Positions 1 to 10,797 of a stretch of DNA of 64,000 nt are shown piece by piece (the first letter of the stretch is position 1; each line of letters starts with the position of its first letter). The notes beneath the pieces were generated by a model, which saw nothing but the letters and a program-made list of their open reading frames with translations, was not told the origin of the DNA and searched no databases. The stretch is from contig OU015493.1 in NCBI GenBank assembly GCA_907164885.2, positions 55,925,802 through 55,989,801 of the forward strand, read 5' to 3'. This DNA is from Dolomedes plantarius (lineage: Eukaryota > Arthropoda > Arachnida > Araneae > Dolomedidae). Position numbers and translations under genes: made by a program.

Positions 1-1020
1 CATTGTTGGAGATCACCGCTGCCACACGCCTCGGCATTGATTCAAAGAGACTTTGGATGAGTTCTTGGGGTACAGCAGACCAAGCAGCTTCCACACGTTG
101 CCAAAGTTGATCTGCTGTGGCAGCTGGGGATGGAATCTGGGTCAATCGTAGAGCAACCATGGACCACATGTTTTCTATCGGCGAAAGATCCGGAGAGCGA
201 GGCGGCCAGAGAAGCAATTCAATCTGGCGATTGACGAAGAACCGTTGGACAATGCGTGCCACGTGTGGTCGCGCATTATCCTGTTGAAATATGGCTGTGG
301 GCAAGCCCTGAAGGTAAGGAAGGACAACAGGCTCCAACACCTCGGAGATGTAGCGCTGGCTGTTTAAAGTACCGGCAATGCGTACTAGAGGTGTGCGAGA
401 GTGATATCCAATACCGCCCCATACCATAATACCCGGTGCAGGACCAGTGTGGCGGTGCATAACGCAGCTGTTCGGCATCCTCTCTTCACGGTGTCTCCAG
501 ACTCGAATGCGACCATCGTGGTGTTGCAGATAGAAGCGTGACTCGTCAGTAAAGACAATTTCATTCCATTCTGCCGTCCACATCCTTCTGTCATCGCACC
601 ATTGGCGGCGGAGACGTCTGTGGTTCTGCGTCAAGGGTAGACAGAGCAATGGACGTCTTGCGAACAGACCACTTGCGATAAACGGCGTCGAATGGTACGC
701 GCAGACACTGGATGATGCGTTACAGACTGCATGTGCTGTGCTATGGTTCGTGATGTGAATAAGCGATCCGTCACTGCCATGCGTACAATTTGCCTGTCAT
801 CACGTGAAGTGGTGCGCTGAGGTGGATGCGATCGAACACGCCGGTCCGTCGTACCCTCCTGCATGCAACGATCACATATCCGCATTACAGTTGTTTGGTT
901 TCGTCCAACACGACTACTGATTTCCCTGAAAGATAATCCACAATCTCGGTAGGCCACTATCCTTCCTCTGTCGAACTCGGATACTTGATCAAAAGATGAT
1001 CGCTGTTTTCGACGAGGCAT
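1..1020 (-). pseudogene. Tc1 transposase, frameshifted, C-terminus outside window
   Basis: Cut-and-paste transposase with an N-terminal helix-turn-helix and a C-terminal DDE nuclease. The ATG at 1020 (MPRRKQRSSFDQVSEFDRG) is preferred over the upstream TTG at 1092. Residues 10-75 form the paired-like helix-turn-helix (FREISSRVGRNQTTVMRIC). The frame runs to 631, ending in a nonsense tail. The catalytic domain is open in another frame from about 649 to the window edge and carries the FTDESRF and QQDNARPH aspartate motifs. The frame change lies near 675-680, where copy A is one base shorter than copy B. So this copy is disabled by a single-base deletion in the linker between the two domains. 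What is missing at the C-terminus (the SPDLSPIE glutamate is near 160-200 and present) is only the last few residues. Confidence 0.9.
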
Positions 1021-1253
1021 AATTGATCGTTTTTTCTGAAAAAACCACAAGAAAAACACAATTGCCGAACTTGAAATCGTCAAAATCTCCAAGCCTTAAA
1101 TAGCGCTTTGAAGTGGCGCCACAGGCGCGCGTGATGTGCGTCTGCGCTGAAATTCTAATCATTTGCATATCTCACCTCCGCTAATGCCTGTTGTAAATTT
1201 CATGTTATTTACATGTTTCCTTCAGGGTGTTGCATTTACAGTGGCCAGCAGTG
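1..1253 (-). mobile_element. Tc1-family DNA transposon, copy A, cut by the window start
   Basis: The right end at 1241-1253 reads gtggccagcagtg and is followed by TA at 1254-1255, the usual Tc1/mariner target dinucleotide. The whole segment aligns base for base in length with 44420-45672, a complete second copy (copy B), with scattered substitutions of a few percent judged by eye. By comparison with copy B, about 156 bp including the left terminal repeat lies outside the window. The transposase reads on the minus strand. Confidence 0.93.
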
Positions 1254-1255
1254 TA

Positions 1256-2135
1256 ATTATAAACGAATAAGATTTGGAAAAGGTTTAGATTTGTCAATCT
1301 GAAATGGTCGCAAAAATAATTATAAACGAATAAGATTTCGAGAAGGTTCAGATTTGTCAATCTGAAATGGTCACGAAAATAATTATAAACGGAAGATTTG
1401 GAAAAGGTTCAAATATGTCAATCTGAAACAGTTGCGAAAATAATTATTAAAAATAATAAGATTTCAAAAAAATTCAGATATGTCAATCTGAAATGGTCAC
1501 GAAGATAATTATAAACGGATAAAATTTGGAAAAGGTTCAGATTTGTCAATCTGAAACGGTCGTGAAAAAATTATAAACGAATAAGATTTTGAGAAGATCC
1601 AAGTTTGTCAATCTGAAATGGTCGCGAAGATAATTATAAACGGATAAGATTTGGAGAAGGTTCAGATATGTCAATCTGAAACGGTCGCGAAAATAATTAT
1701 AAATAATTAATATTTCGAGAAGATTCAAGTTTGTCAATCTAAAATGTTCGCGAAGATAATTATAAACGGATAAGATTTGGAGAAAGTTCAGATATGTCAA
1801 TCTGAAACGGTCGTGAAAATAATTATAAACGAATGTTTTCGAGAAGAATCAGCTTTGTCAATCTGAAACTGTCGCGAAAATAACTACTATATTCGAATAA
1901 GATTTAGAGACTATTCTTGTGTGTAAATCTGAAATGGTCACGAAAATAACTGTATTAGAATGAGATTTTGATTTTAATAGAATAGAATATAATAAGTTAA
2001 GAACAGAATAAGGTTTGGAAGATTCAGATTTACCAATTTGAAGCGGTCGGGAAAATGGCTATCGTCGAATAAGATTTTGAGATGATTCAGATTTGTCAGT
2101 CTGAAACAGTTACAAAAATAGCTAATAAGGCTGCG
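1256..2135. repeat. Minisatellite, about 63-bp unit, roughly 14 units
   Basis: Immediately outside the Tc1 end, a unit built from aattataaacgaataagatt followed by a variable segment and tcaatctgaaatggtcgcga recurs every 61-64 bases. Units differ by substitutions and small indels and decay towards 2100. Because 63 is divisible by three, the minus strand holds an 84-codon frame (1546-1800) that is itself a degenerate 21-residue repeat. I read that as a by-product of the period, not a gene. Confidence 0.9.
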
Positions 2136-3517
2136 TGGAAAACCGAAATTGCTACGAAAATAAATACAGTTTGTTAAGACTGGGGACAATTTAGTCATAC
2201 AATCTACTAGTGCAATGTATTAAGACGTTAGTCAAAACTGAAAGGGTAAGGAAAATTACGATATTAAACTGAGACGGCCTGTAAAACTATAATTAGGAGA
2301 ATATCTGCAATATATCAAAATTCCACTGAACACGTCCCTAATGTACATACAAACATAAGCGTGTCCACAGTACTTAGAAGTCGTGCACATAGTTCTTTTC
2401 CCTTTTTATGGCCTGCCCATTGCTGACAAGTAAACTTGTTATATTAAATTGAGGAGCCCTTAATAAGGGCAAAACCAAGTACGACGGCAACTAAGTATGC
2501 TCGAGATATAAATCTAAACTACAGTCTATTTTAGATGACCTATTTTTTCCTAAAAGCATAATTAAAAATATGAAGTTATTAGAATTTTTAGTTTCCACTT
2601 TGAAACAATCTAGTAGAGGGCCTCGAATCTTCTGCTCAAGAAGCTCAGAATTTCATTCAAAGCATAGCAAAATGCAAACACATTTTGAAAAAAACGAAAA
2701 AAGTGAACTTGAAGCTGGTGCATAAACTTGAAGCTGGTGCAAATTTCGGTATCAAAGTTAAATTATTTGCGTACATAACTGGGTTTATTTACAAATACTT
2801 ATGCTGAAGCTGTACTTTACCAAATTAGAAATGAACAGGAGAAATGAATTGTCTTAATCACATGAGTTGGGATGTTCAGAAAAGGAATATATTTCTTCCC
2901 TCAATTTCTGTTGCAAATGTTGTTGTTGTGGTGTCTAGGAAAAGTGCAGAATAAAAAAAAGACGACAAAAGAAGAAAAAAGAATGGCACTATCCATAGAA
3001 GAGGGGCGCCATTGCATTTCCCTTCTACCACCCAATGGAAATTCCAGTGGAGGCATTCCCCGATCCGATACTTGGGGACATGCTCTCTAGGGGTTACAGC
3101 TCCCCTAGGGATTGCAAATATTAAAATATGTTTAACGAAAAGTTTTTTTAAAATGCCGTTGCTGTCGTGTCTGTGGATAGAAGCACTATCCGCAGAAGAG
3201 GGGGTGCCATTGCCTCAAAAGAGGTTAGACTTAGCCACTGGGCGACTTAAAATGTCGTTCTTACTGCCATTTGCTTTGCACTTTTTGGATGAATACTGCA
3301 ACACAGGCAAAAATCGAAATCAAGGGTTGTTTTTAAGTTTTGTGTTGTTTAGTGTTTTCGTAAAAAATCTTACTTCAGCACCTCATTTTAGAAGTTCACA
3401 GTGGCCACAAAACTATTTCAAATGCTTATCATGTTTTTAAAAAATCTTTGTCCTGTGCCTGAAGACTCTTCCTACAAATTGTGAGACTTTATGATCACAA
3501 ACCAAGGGTATACTATT
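2136..3517. other. AT-rich interval, no gene recognised
   Basis: No domain, terminal repeat or RNA gene was recognised. The frames at 2872-3440 have no coding character I can identify. A motif resembling 'atagaagaggggcgccattgc' at about 2995-3017 recurs in altered form at about 3178-3213, suggesting a diverged local duplication. Confidence 0.6.
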
Positions 3518-3766
3518 TGAAGGGTCCAGGGGTAAAACCACTTTGCAGCCATTTTTTCGAAAATGGGTTAGCAGTGCCACCTTGTAGCTTTCAGGGAGTA
3601 CTAACACCATGTGCATTCATATCTGGGGCAGAATCAGTTTAAAGCCGTTAAAAATAGCGATAAAGTTTCGGCGTGCCATAGAAAAACCATGTTACTCCAA
3701 CTTTCAAATTAGTTTTTCTCAAAACAAGGTTTTGGGAGTAAAGTGGTTTTACCCCTGGACCCTTCA
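3518..3766. mobile_element. Hairpin MITE, about 249 bp
   Basis: The left end tgaagggtccaggggtaaaa and the right end, its reverse complement at 3740-3766, form terminal inverted repeats of about 27 bp (continuing into accactttg). The terminal repeats are flanked by ATTT on both sides, a possible short target duplication. No coding sequence lies inside. Superfamily is not assigned. Confidence 0.75.
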
Positions 3767-4485
3767 TTTGTCAAACTTTATATCTCTCAGTTTGCTGAGA
3801 TCATGCTTTCCGAGTATCTATCCCTTTTTGAGATACCGCTTTCCATATCAGTCCATAGTAATGAAGTGCGCTTATATTGTGGACATGAACTTAATGCTTC
3901 CGAGCAGAGGACTTCAATTATGTATCAAAATATCGATCACTTTTAAGCTTCATCAGTTGAAATACCAGCACATATTGTGTAGTAGTCAGCAAGTTAGTAA
4001 ATTTATAGCTTTATGCTATTAATTTATACCATTAGCATAATACCAGAAGCATGTTGAAGTAGCAACATATTTTGTACTTTACTAAACAACAAAAAAAATA
4101 CAGTACTCGTATACAACTATACTGCAGACAAAATGTATTGTTAATAAAGCACCGTAGCAGGGATGCGCTTAAATGCCGTCTTTATGGGATTTTTTTTTTT
4201 TTTATGACTGAAGCTACCTGCATAAACAGGTGTAATCCGCAAACTGAACTCCACGTGATTTGCCATAAACTTCTCTTTCATTTTCGATTTTTCGTTCTTC
4301 GTGAAAACGCTACATATTCAGTACCGATTCTAGTTTGGGGTAACCTTTAATCTTGTTCCCAAGATAGATTAAAAAAAGAAAACCTTGCAGTCACAAACAT
4401 CCCAACGAGCTTCTCACACAAAAGAGAAACGGTTCTTTACTGTTACATGAGGTGTAACTGCCTTCCTCTAAAAATAAAAAATGGG
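3767..4485. other. AT-rich interval, nothing recognised
   Basis: Only a T-homopolymer near 4190-4203 and non-coding AT-rich sequence were seen. Confidence 0.6.
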
Positions 4486-4879
4486 TGTAGCAAAGCTCAG
4501 GTGAGTACGGCAAATGAAGACCAGGCGAATGAGCATCTAACTCTTTTATTTAAAATAATTTAAAACTGGAGACAAGATTTGTTGCCTTTAATATAATTAA
4601 CAGGCGCGTCAGTAGCTCCGGAACGTCGTCGAACTGCTCTGCTCTGGTCTAGCTGGAAAGCTGAAAAACTCATTCCATTTATACTATCAGTCGCTCCCAC
4701 GGAGCATGCGCCGCAGGCTACGCGTGCCCAGAAAAACGCATGCATAATTAATGACGTTTAACCCTCGGCGATTGCTTCGGGAAAGATTCGCAGATACGAG
4801 AACGCACGGTAAACAAAATAACCAATGCCTCCGCTATTGCTAACAATTACAAATAAGCAAATAGTGAACATTTCTCACA
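4486..4879 (-). mobile_element. Possible solo LTR, minus strand
   Basis: Read on the minus strand the segment begins TGTGAGAAATG and ends TTTGCTACA, the TG...CA ends of a long terminal repeat. A TATA-like box (tataaatgg, + strand complement at 4676-4689) is followed by a GC-rich stretch and then an AATAAA-type signal (complement at 4541-4551), in the order U3-R-U5. Its base composition is richer in G+C than its flanks. No target duplication is evident and no second LTR or coding region is present, so the call rests on architecture alone. Confidence 0.4.
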
Positions 4880-6009
4880 CTATTCTATCCCTTTATCACT
4901 GATGATATTTCTTACCTCTGGGAATTTAGTCTTCGGGAAATTTACAACGTGATTCAGAATTTGTTAAATCGTCATTTCTATTTTAAATTAAAATTTCTTG
5001 AGCTATCCCATCGGACCTCACATACAGTTAACAATGACTCTCGGGAATAACACAAACACTTTAAACCCAAAAAATATTTACATATTACAACTGAATATCT
5101 TAAACGAATACCCATGAACCCACATAAATGCTTCACAACCAAGAAAATTATCTAAATAGATTTTAATTGAAAATGTAACAATTAAATCAGGTAAAATCAA
5201 AAAAGCTTAAAAGGCTAAGCAGCCATTTAAAGAACAATGAAACGAAAATTGTTAAAGCTATTAATATAATTGTTATATAACTACAATTAAGCATTAATTT
5301 AAATTGCAAAAGTAAAAATTATGATTAAACACATTAAAAAAGGTCATAAAACTATTAAGAATTGCACTCAAAACCTAATCTAATGATAAGCATTACATGC
5401 ATTTCTTAAAAAGGCATAAAACACGAAAAGAATATATTTGGCTAATAAATTACGTAAGGCGTATTTTTGTTGTGCAGAGAAATTACATAACGGGCACAAA
5501 AACTCGAAATTATAATATGTCATAAATTTTAAACACGCATAACTACAAATATTCCAATTCCCCATTTCCCCATGTACATGCTTAAACTGTAATAATAAAA
5601 AAAATCGCAATTCTGCATTTCAACAGAATTTTTTATAAAAAGACCTATGTTGACAGTAATGTTATCACGTATTTGTAAAAATTCTGGCACTTTACACAGA
5701 ACAACTTTTTTTTTAAACTGTAATTCCAGACGAAATATGCAGAAAAGCTTATATATGTAATACAGCGAGGAAGAAACTTTTGTTATATAAATAAATTTTT
5801 CGTTATACAAAGTATTTTATTACGAAGTTACACAAAAGAATTTATATAACGCAGAGAAATTTTTATTATTAGATAGTAGTTTTTAGAAAAATATCAATCA
5901 AAGTTGAAAGTTCCACTAAAAGTAGAGATCTTTGGTCAAATGGAGGTACATTATATGGAAATTACGTTGTATTATTATATGAAACGTATATTAGTATGCA
6001 GAATAATAT
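4880..6009. other. AT-rich interval, nothing recognised
   Basis: Over 1 kb of strongly AT-rich DNA. The small frames on the minus strand (5380-5810) are low-complexity and show no recognisable domain. Confidence 0.6.
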
Positions 6010-6165
6010 TCCATATTCCAAAACGATTTTTTAGGGGGGGGGATTCCAAAAATCTTTATTTGTTGACAAACGTGCCCAATAATCAAAATTAAATTTTCCT
6101 TTCTTAAATAACGGTTACAAATCACTTTAAACAACAACTGGATTATTTTCCGCTCAATAGGTTTG
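6010..6165 (+). repeat. Dispersed repeat X, copy 1
   Basis: The segment from ttccatattcc through cgtgcccaataatcaaaa to ttttccgctcaa matches 14140-14270 with small indels. At the second site repeat X runs straight into repeat Y. Here Y is found only about 1.15 kb away (7343), so an insertion separates the two parts. No coding potential. Confidence 0.8.
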
Positions 6166-6169
6166 GAGC

Positions 6170-7318
6170 GCAACGGTCAATCTTTGCCAGACGAGGGCTA
6201 ATTAGACCGGGACGCATATTACCATTCCTTACATGAATTCACGCCATTACATCGTTTGGCGGCTGCTGATTGGTCAATTGAGTTTGCGTCGGTAATTGCC
6301 ATAGTATTTGATCCTGAGATAAATGCTAAAATATATGTCTTAGTTGCTTTCATTTCGATAATTGCATACTATTTGATCCTAAGAGTATTTTAAATGAGAT
6401 AAAATCTATTTCTTAGTTGCTTTCATTTTTATATATTTTTTACGCAATATTTTGCAAGGAACGTGAATTTTTTTAAGTGGCGCCACCTATTAATGCAAAA
6501 GTAATTTAAATTGACAAACTATTTGTAAAAGAAATTTTCGCCATAAATGCCTTCATTTTCTTTTTTATGAATGAAAAATTTTAAGAAATTACCAATTTCT
6601 GTATTACTTTCACTGTAAAATTTTAGGAGTAGAATAAAATAGAGTAAATATTACTCAAAATTGAATTTTTCTTAAATTTAAATGTTGAATTAAAAAAATG
6701 AAAGCTTTATTTATTTAAATGTTGAAAAAATAAATTGTTATAAATAATTTAAATGTTGAATTAAAAAAAATTGTTTATTTTATTTTAATTAAAATCTTAA
6801 TTGCAAGATGCAAATTATATACATTTTGTTGTTTTGCACACTTTAGTTTTTTAACCTTACTCTTAAAAAATAAAAATTAATAAATACTCTTCTAAAAATT
6901 ACCAAAAATAGACTGAAAATAAAGTGACTTTATTGTACAAATGCATAAATTTTATAATGCACAAATATGTAATTTTGAGCGTTACTGCGTACTAATATAC
7001 TATTATTTGAAATAGATTCTATTTCGTTCAAAAATAATGATGGAAGTTTTGATTCTTGAATAACAGACATGCTTTCATAAGCATCAGCGCACCAAATACG
7101 CAAATACCGATGTAAACTCAATTGACCAATCAGCAGCCGCCAAACGATGTAATGGCGTGAATTCGTGTAAGGAATGGTAATATGCGACCGGGACCTACCG
7201 CTTAAATCCGATTCCGAACGGATACAAACGTCCATGCCAAGAGTGGGATTCGAACCCACGGACTTTGGTACCGAATGCAAGCCCCCTAGCCATTCGGCCA
7301 TCGTCCGGCTACCGCTGA
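6170..7318. mobile_element. Insertion between repeats X and Y, with inverted SINE-tail arms
   Basis: Relative to the uninterrupted X-Y copy at 14140-14455, about 1.15 kb has been inserted here. The insertion's ends are inverted copies: 6205-6297 is the reverse complement of 7098-7190 (sharing cgccaaacgatgtaatggcg), with few mismatches. The right arm continues into a tRNA-like promoter head (7200-7318). The centre (6300-7085) is very AT-rich and includes a local duplication around 6300-6425 ending in cttagttgctttcattt. Confidence 0.6.
7095..7318 (-). repeat. tRNA-derived SINE, minus strand
   Basis: On the minus strand the head contains an A-box-like TGGCCGAATGG and a B box GGTTCGAATCC inside a perfect T-stem (GTGGG/CCCAC), spaced as in a tRNA gene. 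The acceptor stem pairs poorly, and the sequence runs on into a non-tRNA body and a tail shared with the inverted arm at 6205-6297. It is therefore a tRNA-derived SINE with an RNA polymerase III promoter, not a functional tRNA gene. Confidence 0.72.
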
Positions 7319-7342
7319 ACAGGAAAGATTTGGTGTGCTACA

Positions 7343-7512
7343 AGCAGATTTGGTGTGTTCATAGAAACTAAGCAATAGAAGGAGGAATATTTGAGGCACG
7401 CATTAGAATACAAATTAGAAAATAATATGTATTAGAAATGCGTTGAACTTTTGTTTATATAGTGTCGGTTAATCAAAGGGAGGACGAAGTGCCAATATTC
7501 TTCACTTTTCAC
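7343..7512 (+). repeat. Dispersed repeat Y, copy 1
   Basis: Starts at ggtgtgttcatagaaact and ends at ttcttcacttttcac. Near-identical copies lie at 13587-13757 and 14288-14455. Non-coding; family unknown. Confidence 0.85.
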
Positions 7513-7556
7513 CGCTCTTTGGGGAAAAATAGTACGTAGAATCAGTACAATATATA

Positions 7557-8099
7557 GGGTGAGCCAAAAGTTCGTAAAAACTTTAAAAATTCATAAAAAA
7601 GGAAGAAATTATCATAAAGAAGTGCGATTTGTAAGAAAGGGCTCACAGGGAAGTTGTATTTCTTTTAGCAGCAAAATAAAAATTACTTTAAAAAAGTCAC
7701 CGGTAGAAGGCGCTGACGAGCCGAAATACAATGAACAGGACAACACCACGTTCCATTCATTTATTCTTGCTATAACAATTGTTCAACATGACCTCCAGAA
7801 CATCGTACGACACAACTAACGTGAATATTAACAGCTTGACCAACAACGCTAGATCGTGTGATGATAACATTCTGAAAGCGAATGAGAAATCCTCGTGCAT
7901 CACGGTCTTTTTTTTTTTTTTTGCAAGATTGATTTCCATAATTCTGCTGAATCTCTCGGATGTAAGTGCCATCTAACGGTGACTTTTTGACTAATTTTTT
8001 AGTTGTTGCTGCTGAAAAAATCCCACTTGTGAGCTTTTTCTTGCAAACCGCACTTCTTTATCATAATTTCTTCCTTTTTTATGAATTTTTAAAGTTTTA
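7557..8099. mobile_element. Foldback element with remnant of a transposase C-terminus
   Basis: The left arm (7557-7720, starting gggtgagccaaaagttcgta) and the right arm (about 7958-8099) are long imperfect inverted repeats sharing aaaaattcataaaaaaggaa and several further blocks. Between them, the minus strand at about 7750-7860 can be read as the end of a transposase, with the terminal motif GGHVEQLL followed by a stop. I know this C-terminal pattern from IS630/Tc3-like (DUF4817-type) transposases. The rest of the coding region is gone, so this is an internally deleted, non-autonomous derivative. The right arm is cut where the neighbouring Tc1 element starts. Confidence 0.6.
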
Positions 8100-9480
8100 C
8101 GACGCACCAAGAAGGGGTAATGCAAATTGGACACAAATTGATATGCATACAGGTTTCGACGGAAAATGCAAAATTTTAAAGTTTGTCGGCCAATGAATGA
8201 ACATGTGACGCTGCAGCGCATCTTAACTGCGCAACTGGCAGGATGCTAAAGAGAAGAAATTCCGATTCCAGGTCATAAATTTTTTGCGAATTTTATTCCG
8301 TGTACTTAGGTAGACAGTAACTATACCTCACATACAAGTGCGCGAACAATATGCGCAGATGTCAGAATTTGAGAGAGGACGTGTAGTTGGGCTCAAAGTT
8401 GGTCTAATCGATGAATCGCTCGACATTGGAAAGGAGCGATGCCACCATTAGACGATGTTGGCAGGAATGGGTGAACCATGGCCGAACACAGCGTCAAGAA
8501 GGAAGCGGTCGGCCTAGAGAAACGACAGAACGCGAGGACCAAGCAATCGTCAGAGCGGCACTCATAGCCCCAGATTCATCATTATCACCGATCGTACGTG
8601 CAGCTAGTTCTTCAGTGACAGCAAGGACCATTCATAGATTGCTCAGAGAAAGGGGGCTGAGCTCACGGTGCCCTTTTCACCGACTACCATTGACCTCTGT
8701 ACGCTGAGAGGCCCGTTTGCACAGGTGTCAGGCACATTCGACCTGGAATGTTACTGACTGGAGTAGAATTGTCTTCAGTGATGAGTCCCGCTTCGAGTTG
8801 AACCCCGATGACCAGCGAATACGTGTCTGGAGACACCCCGGGCAGCGGTGAGATACCAACCTGACTGCCTATCGCCATACGGGCCGACAACCAGGAGTGA
8901 TGGTCTGGGGTGCCATTTCATTTCATAGGAGGACCCCTTCGGTTATCATCCGCGGCATCCTTACAGTACAGCGGTACGTCAACGATATTCTACGTCCCGT
9001 TGCGTTTCTCTTCATATCACGCCATCCTGGGCTTACATTTCAGCAAGATAATGCCCGCCCACACACGGCGAAAGTTTCTACTGTTTGTCTTCGACCTTGC
9101 CCAACTCTACCTTGGTAAGCAAGGTCGCAGAATCTCTCCCCGACTGAGCACGTCTGGAGCATTATGGGCACGGCCCTCCATAAAAACTTCATAAAAATTC
9201 AACCAGCTCTGGATTTTGACGATCTAACGTGCGACAGAATTTGGCACGATATCCCGCAAGAGGACATCTGCCCCCTCTATCAATCAATACCAAGCCGAAT
9301 AACTGCTTTCATAAGGACCAGAGGTGGACCAACGCGTTATTGACTTTTTCCCTTTGTGAAGCTCTTTCTCTTGAATAAATCATCCAATTTCTCTAAAATT
9401 GTTATCATTTGTTTTTCTCTACATGTACATCACATCTACCGATTTTCGTCCCATTCGGATAACTCGTTCTTGGTGCGTCG
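8100..9480 (+). mobile_element. Tc1-family DNA transposon, second family (copy C)
   Basis: The left end cgacgcaccaagaa at 8100 and the right end ttcttggtgcgtcg at 9467-9480 are inverted. Similarity continues inward for about 35 bp with mismatches. The left flank is TA (8098-8099), the right flank is AT, so one target dinucleotide has changed or been lost. The interior holds one decayed transposase gene on the plus strand. Confidence 0.85.
8359..9343 (+). pseudogene. Tc1 transposase, multiply frameshifted
   Basis: The ATG at 8359 begins MSEFERGRVVGLKVG, the usual Tc1 start. The frame breaks almost at once, and the helix-turn-helix continues in the frame beginning at 8411 (ERSDATIRRCWQEWVNHGRT). 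The DDE region follows with SDESRFEL near 8780 and QQDNARPHTA near 9050. The third motif region (SPTEHVW) is reached only after another frameshift. The end reads RGGPTRY then a stop at 9341-9343, matching the normal family C-terminus. At least four disabling changes are visible, so the copy is older than copies A and B, which belong to a different Tc1 lineage. Confidence 0.9.
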
Positions 9481-9690
9481 ATTTTTTTGTCTATATATAT
9501 ATATATATCAAACAATAACATTTCACTTTCATAAAATAAAACGCCTATTCGAAATTCTTTCCTTTTATCTCAATAAAGTATCACCCCTTAATCCAAAATT
9601 TGACCTAGAAATTAAGTAAGTAATCGATTATATTTTCCCCTAAACACGTGCAAAGAGGAAGCTTATATAACATCGAAAGTTCCAGACGCC

Positions 9691-10050
9691 TGACGTAATA
9701 TCACCTCATATGACGTGAGAGGTCAGCTGTCTTGATCTGACCACTTAGAAGTTTAATGCATCCGTAATCGGGTGACAGATGAGGGTCCTTTGGGAGCTTT
9801 TGTGTGTTCTGTCACTGTTCTGAAAAGATGTAATTTCTAGCGCACTGCGTCCCTTGGTATTGTATATGTGCTCCGGCAAACTCCGGAATAAGTACTTTGT
9901 AACGATGTATCTTCAGAGAAGTGTGCGTTGCCCGAATGTTGAAGAACTATAAACTGTCCAGCGATTGTGCCAACCAATAAAGAATTTGATATGACTTAAC
10001 AGCGCCTTGTCAATCAGAAAAGGCTCCATGTCTTGTCTAATGCCCCGTCA
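9691..10050 (+). mobile_element. Possible solo LTR
   Basis: The segment starts TGACG and ends CGTCA, short inverted ends typical of LTRs. It is less AT-rich than its flanks and carries an AATAAAG signal at about 9977 near the 3' side. No target duplication or partner LTR was found. The call is tentative. Confidence 0.3.
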
Positions 10051-10227
10051 CGACTACCCCCCGAATTATCCGAAATACTACGAAATCTCTTCCTGTCATC
10101 CAACATCTCCTTTGCAAATATTATATATATGAGGCGTGTTTTTTAAGTAAGTACCATTTTAAAATAAAAATAAAACAAGTAGAGTTTTTTAACAATTTTA
10201 GTTTAGCATGAAAGCCTGTTCTTTAAT

Positions 10228-10655
10228 CTACTTTTCTACATAATTCCCACTAATATTGAGGCACTTATCGTATCGTACAACCAGCTTTTAATACCATCCT
10301 CGTAGAAATCTGCCACTTTATTAGACAACCACTGCAACACGGTCGTTTTGAGATCGTCATCGTCGTCGAGGCGCTGACCACCCAAATGCCTCTTTAAATG
10401 CAGGAACATGAGGTAGTCACTAGGTGCTAGATCGGGGCTTTACGGCGGGTGATCAGGTTGTTCCCAGCCAAATGATCCGATCAGCTCTTGAGTTCGATTG
10501 GCCGTGTGTGGACGGGCATTGTCATGAAGCAAAACGATCCCCTTACTCAGCATGCCACGCCATTTGTTTTGGATTGCACGGCGCAGCTATTTTTAAAGTC
10601 TCACAATACGTTGTAGAATTTATTGTGTCACCACGAGTCAAAATGTTAGGTCAAA
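10228..10655 (-). pseudogene. Mariner transposase, C-terminal half
   Basis: Minus-strand reading gives LLHDNARPHTANRTQELIG, the second catalytic aspartate motif, then YSPDLAPSDY with the third aspartate (DDxD signature of mariner). The chain ends in a NYVEK-type terminus with a stop at 10228-10230. A frameshift and an internal stop are needed to read it through. The N-terminal helix-turn-helix and the first aspartate are absent. Confidence 0.85.
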
Positions 10656-10662
10656 TGACCTA

Positions 10663-10797
10663 ACTGCAACACGGTCGTTAAACCATGTTGCAGTGGTTGT
10701 CTAATCAGGTTGCAGATTTCTACGAAGATGGCATTCAAAATCTGGTTGAACGATACGATAAGTGCCTTAATATTGATGGGAATTATGTAGAAAAGTA
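10663..10797 (+). pseudogene. Mariner transposase C-terminus, inverted second copy
   Basis: Plus-strand reading from about 10690 gives QWLSNQVADFYEDG and ends NYVEK before a TAG at 10795-10797. It is the same C-terminal segment as 10228-10345 on the other strand, diverged by several substitutions. No catalytic residue is present in this arm. Confidence 0.85.

Noticed and set aside
385..594. 69-codon minus-strand frame
   Set aside because: Overlaps the Tc1 catalytic domain in another frame; the real reading there contains the DDE motifs.
7236..7318. tRNA gene on the minus strand
   Set aside because: A and B boxes and the T-stem are good, but the acceptor stem does not pair and the sequence continues into a SINE body.
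10424..10663. 79-codon plus-strand frame
   Set aside because: Lies opposite the mariner transposase fragment, whose aspartate motifs are on the minus strand.
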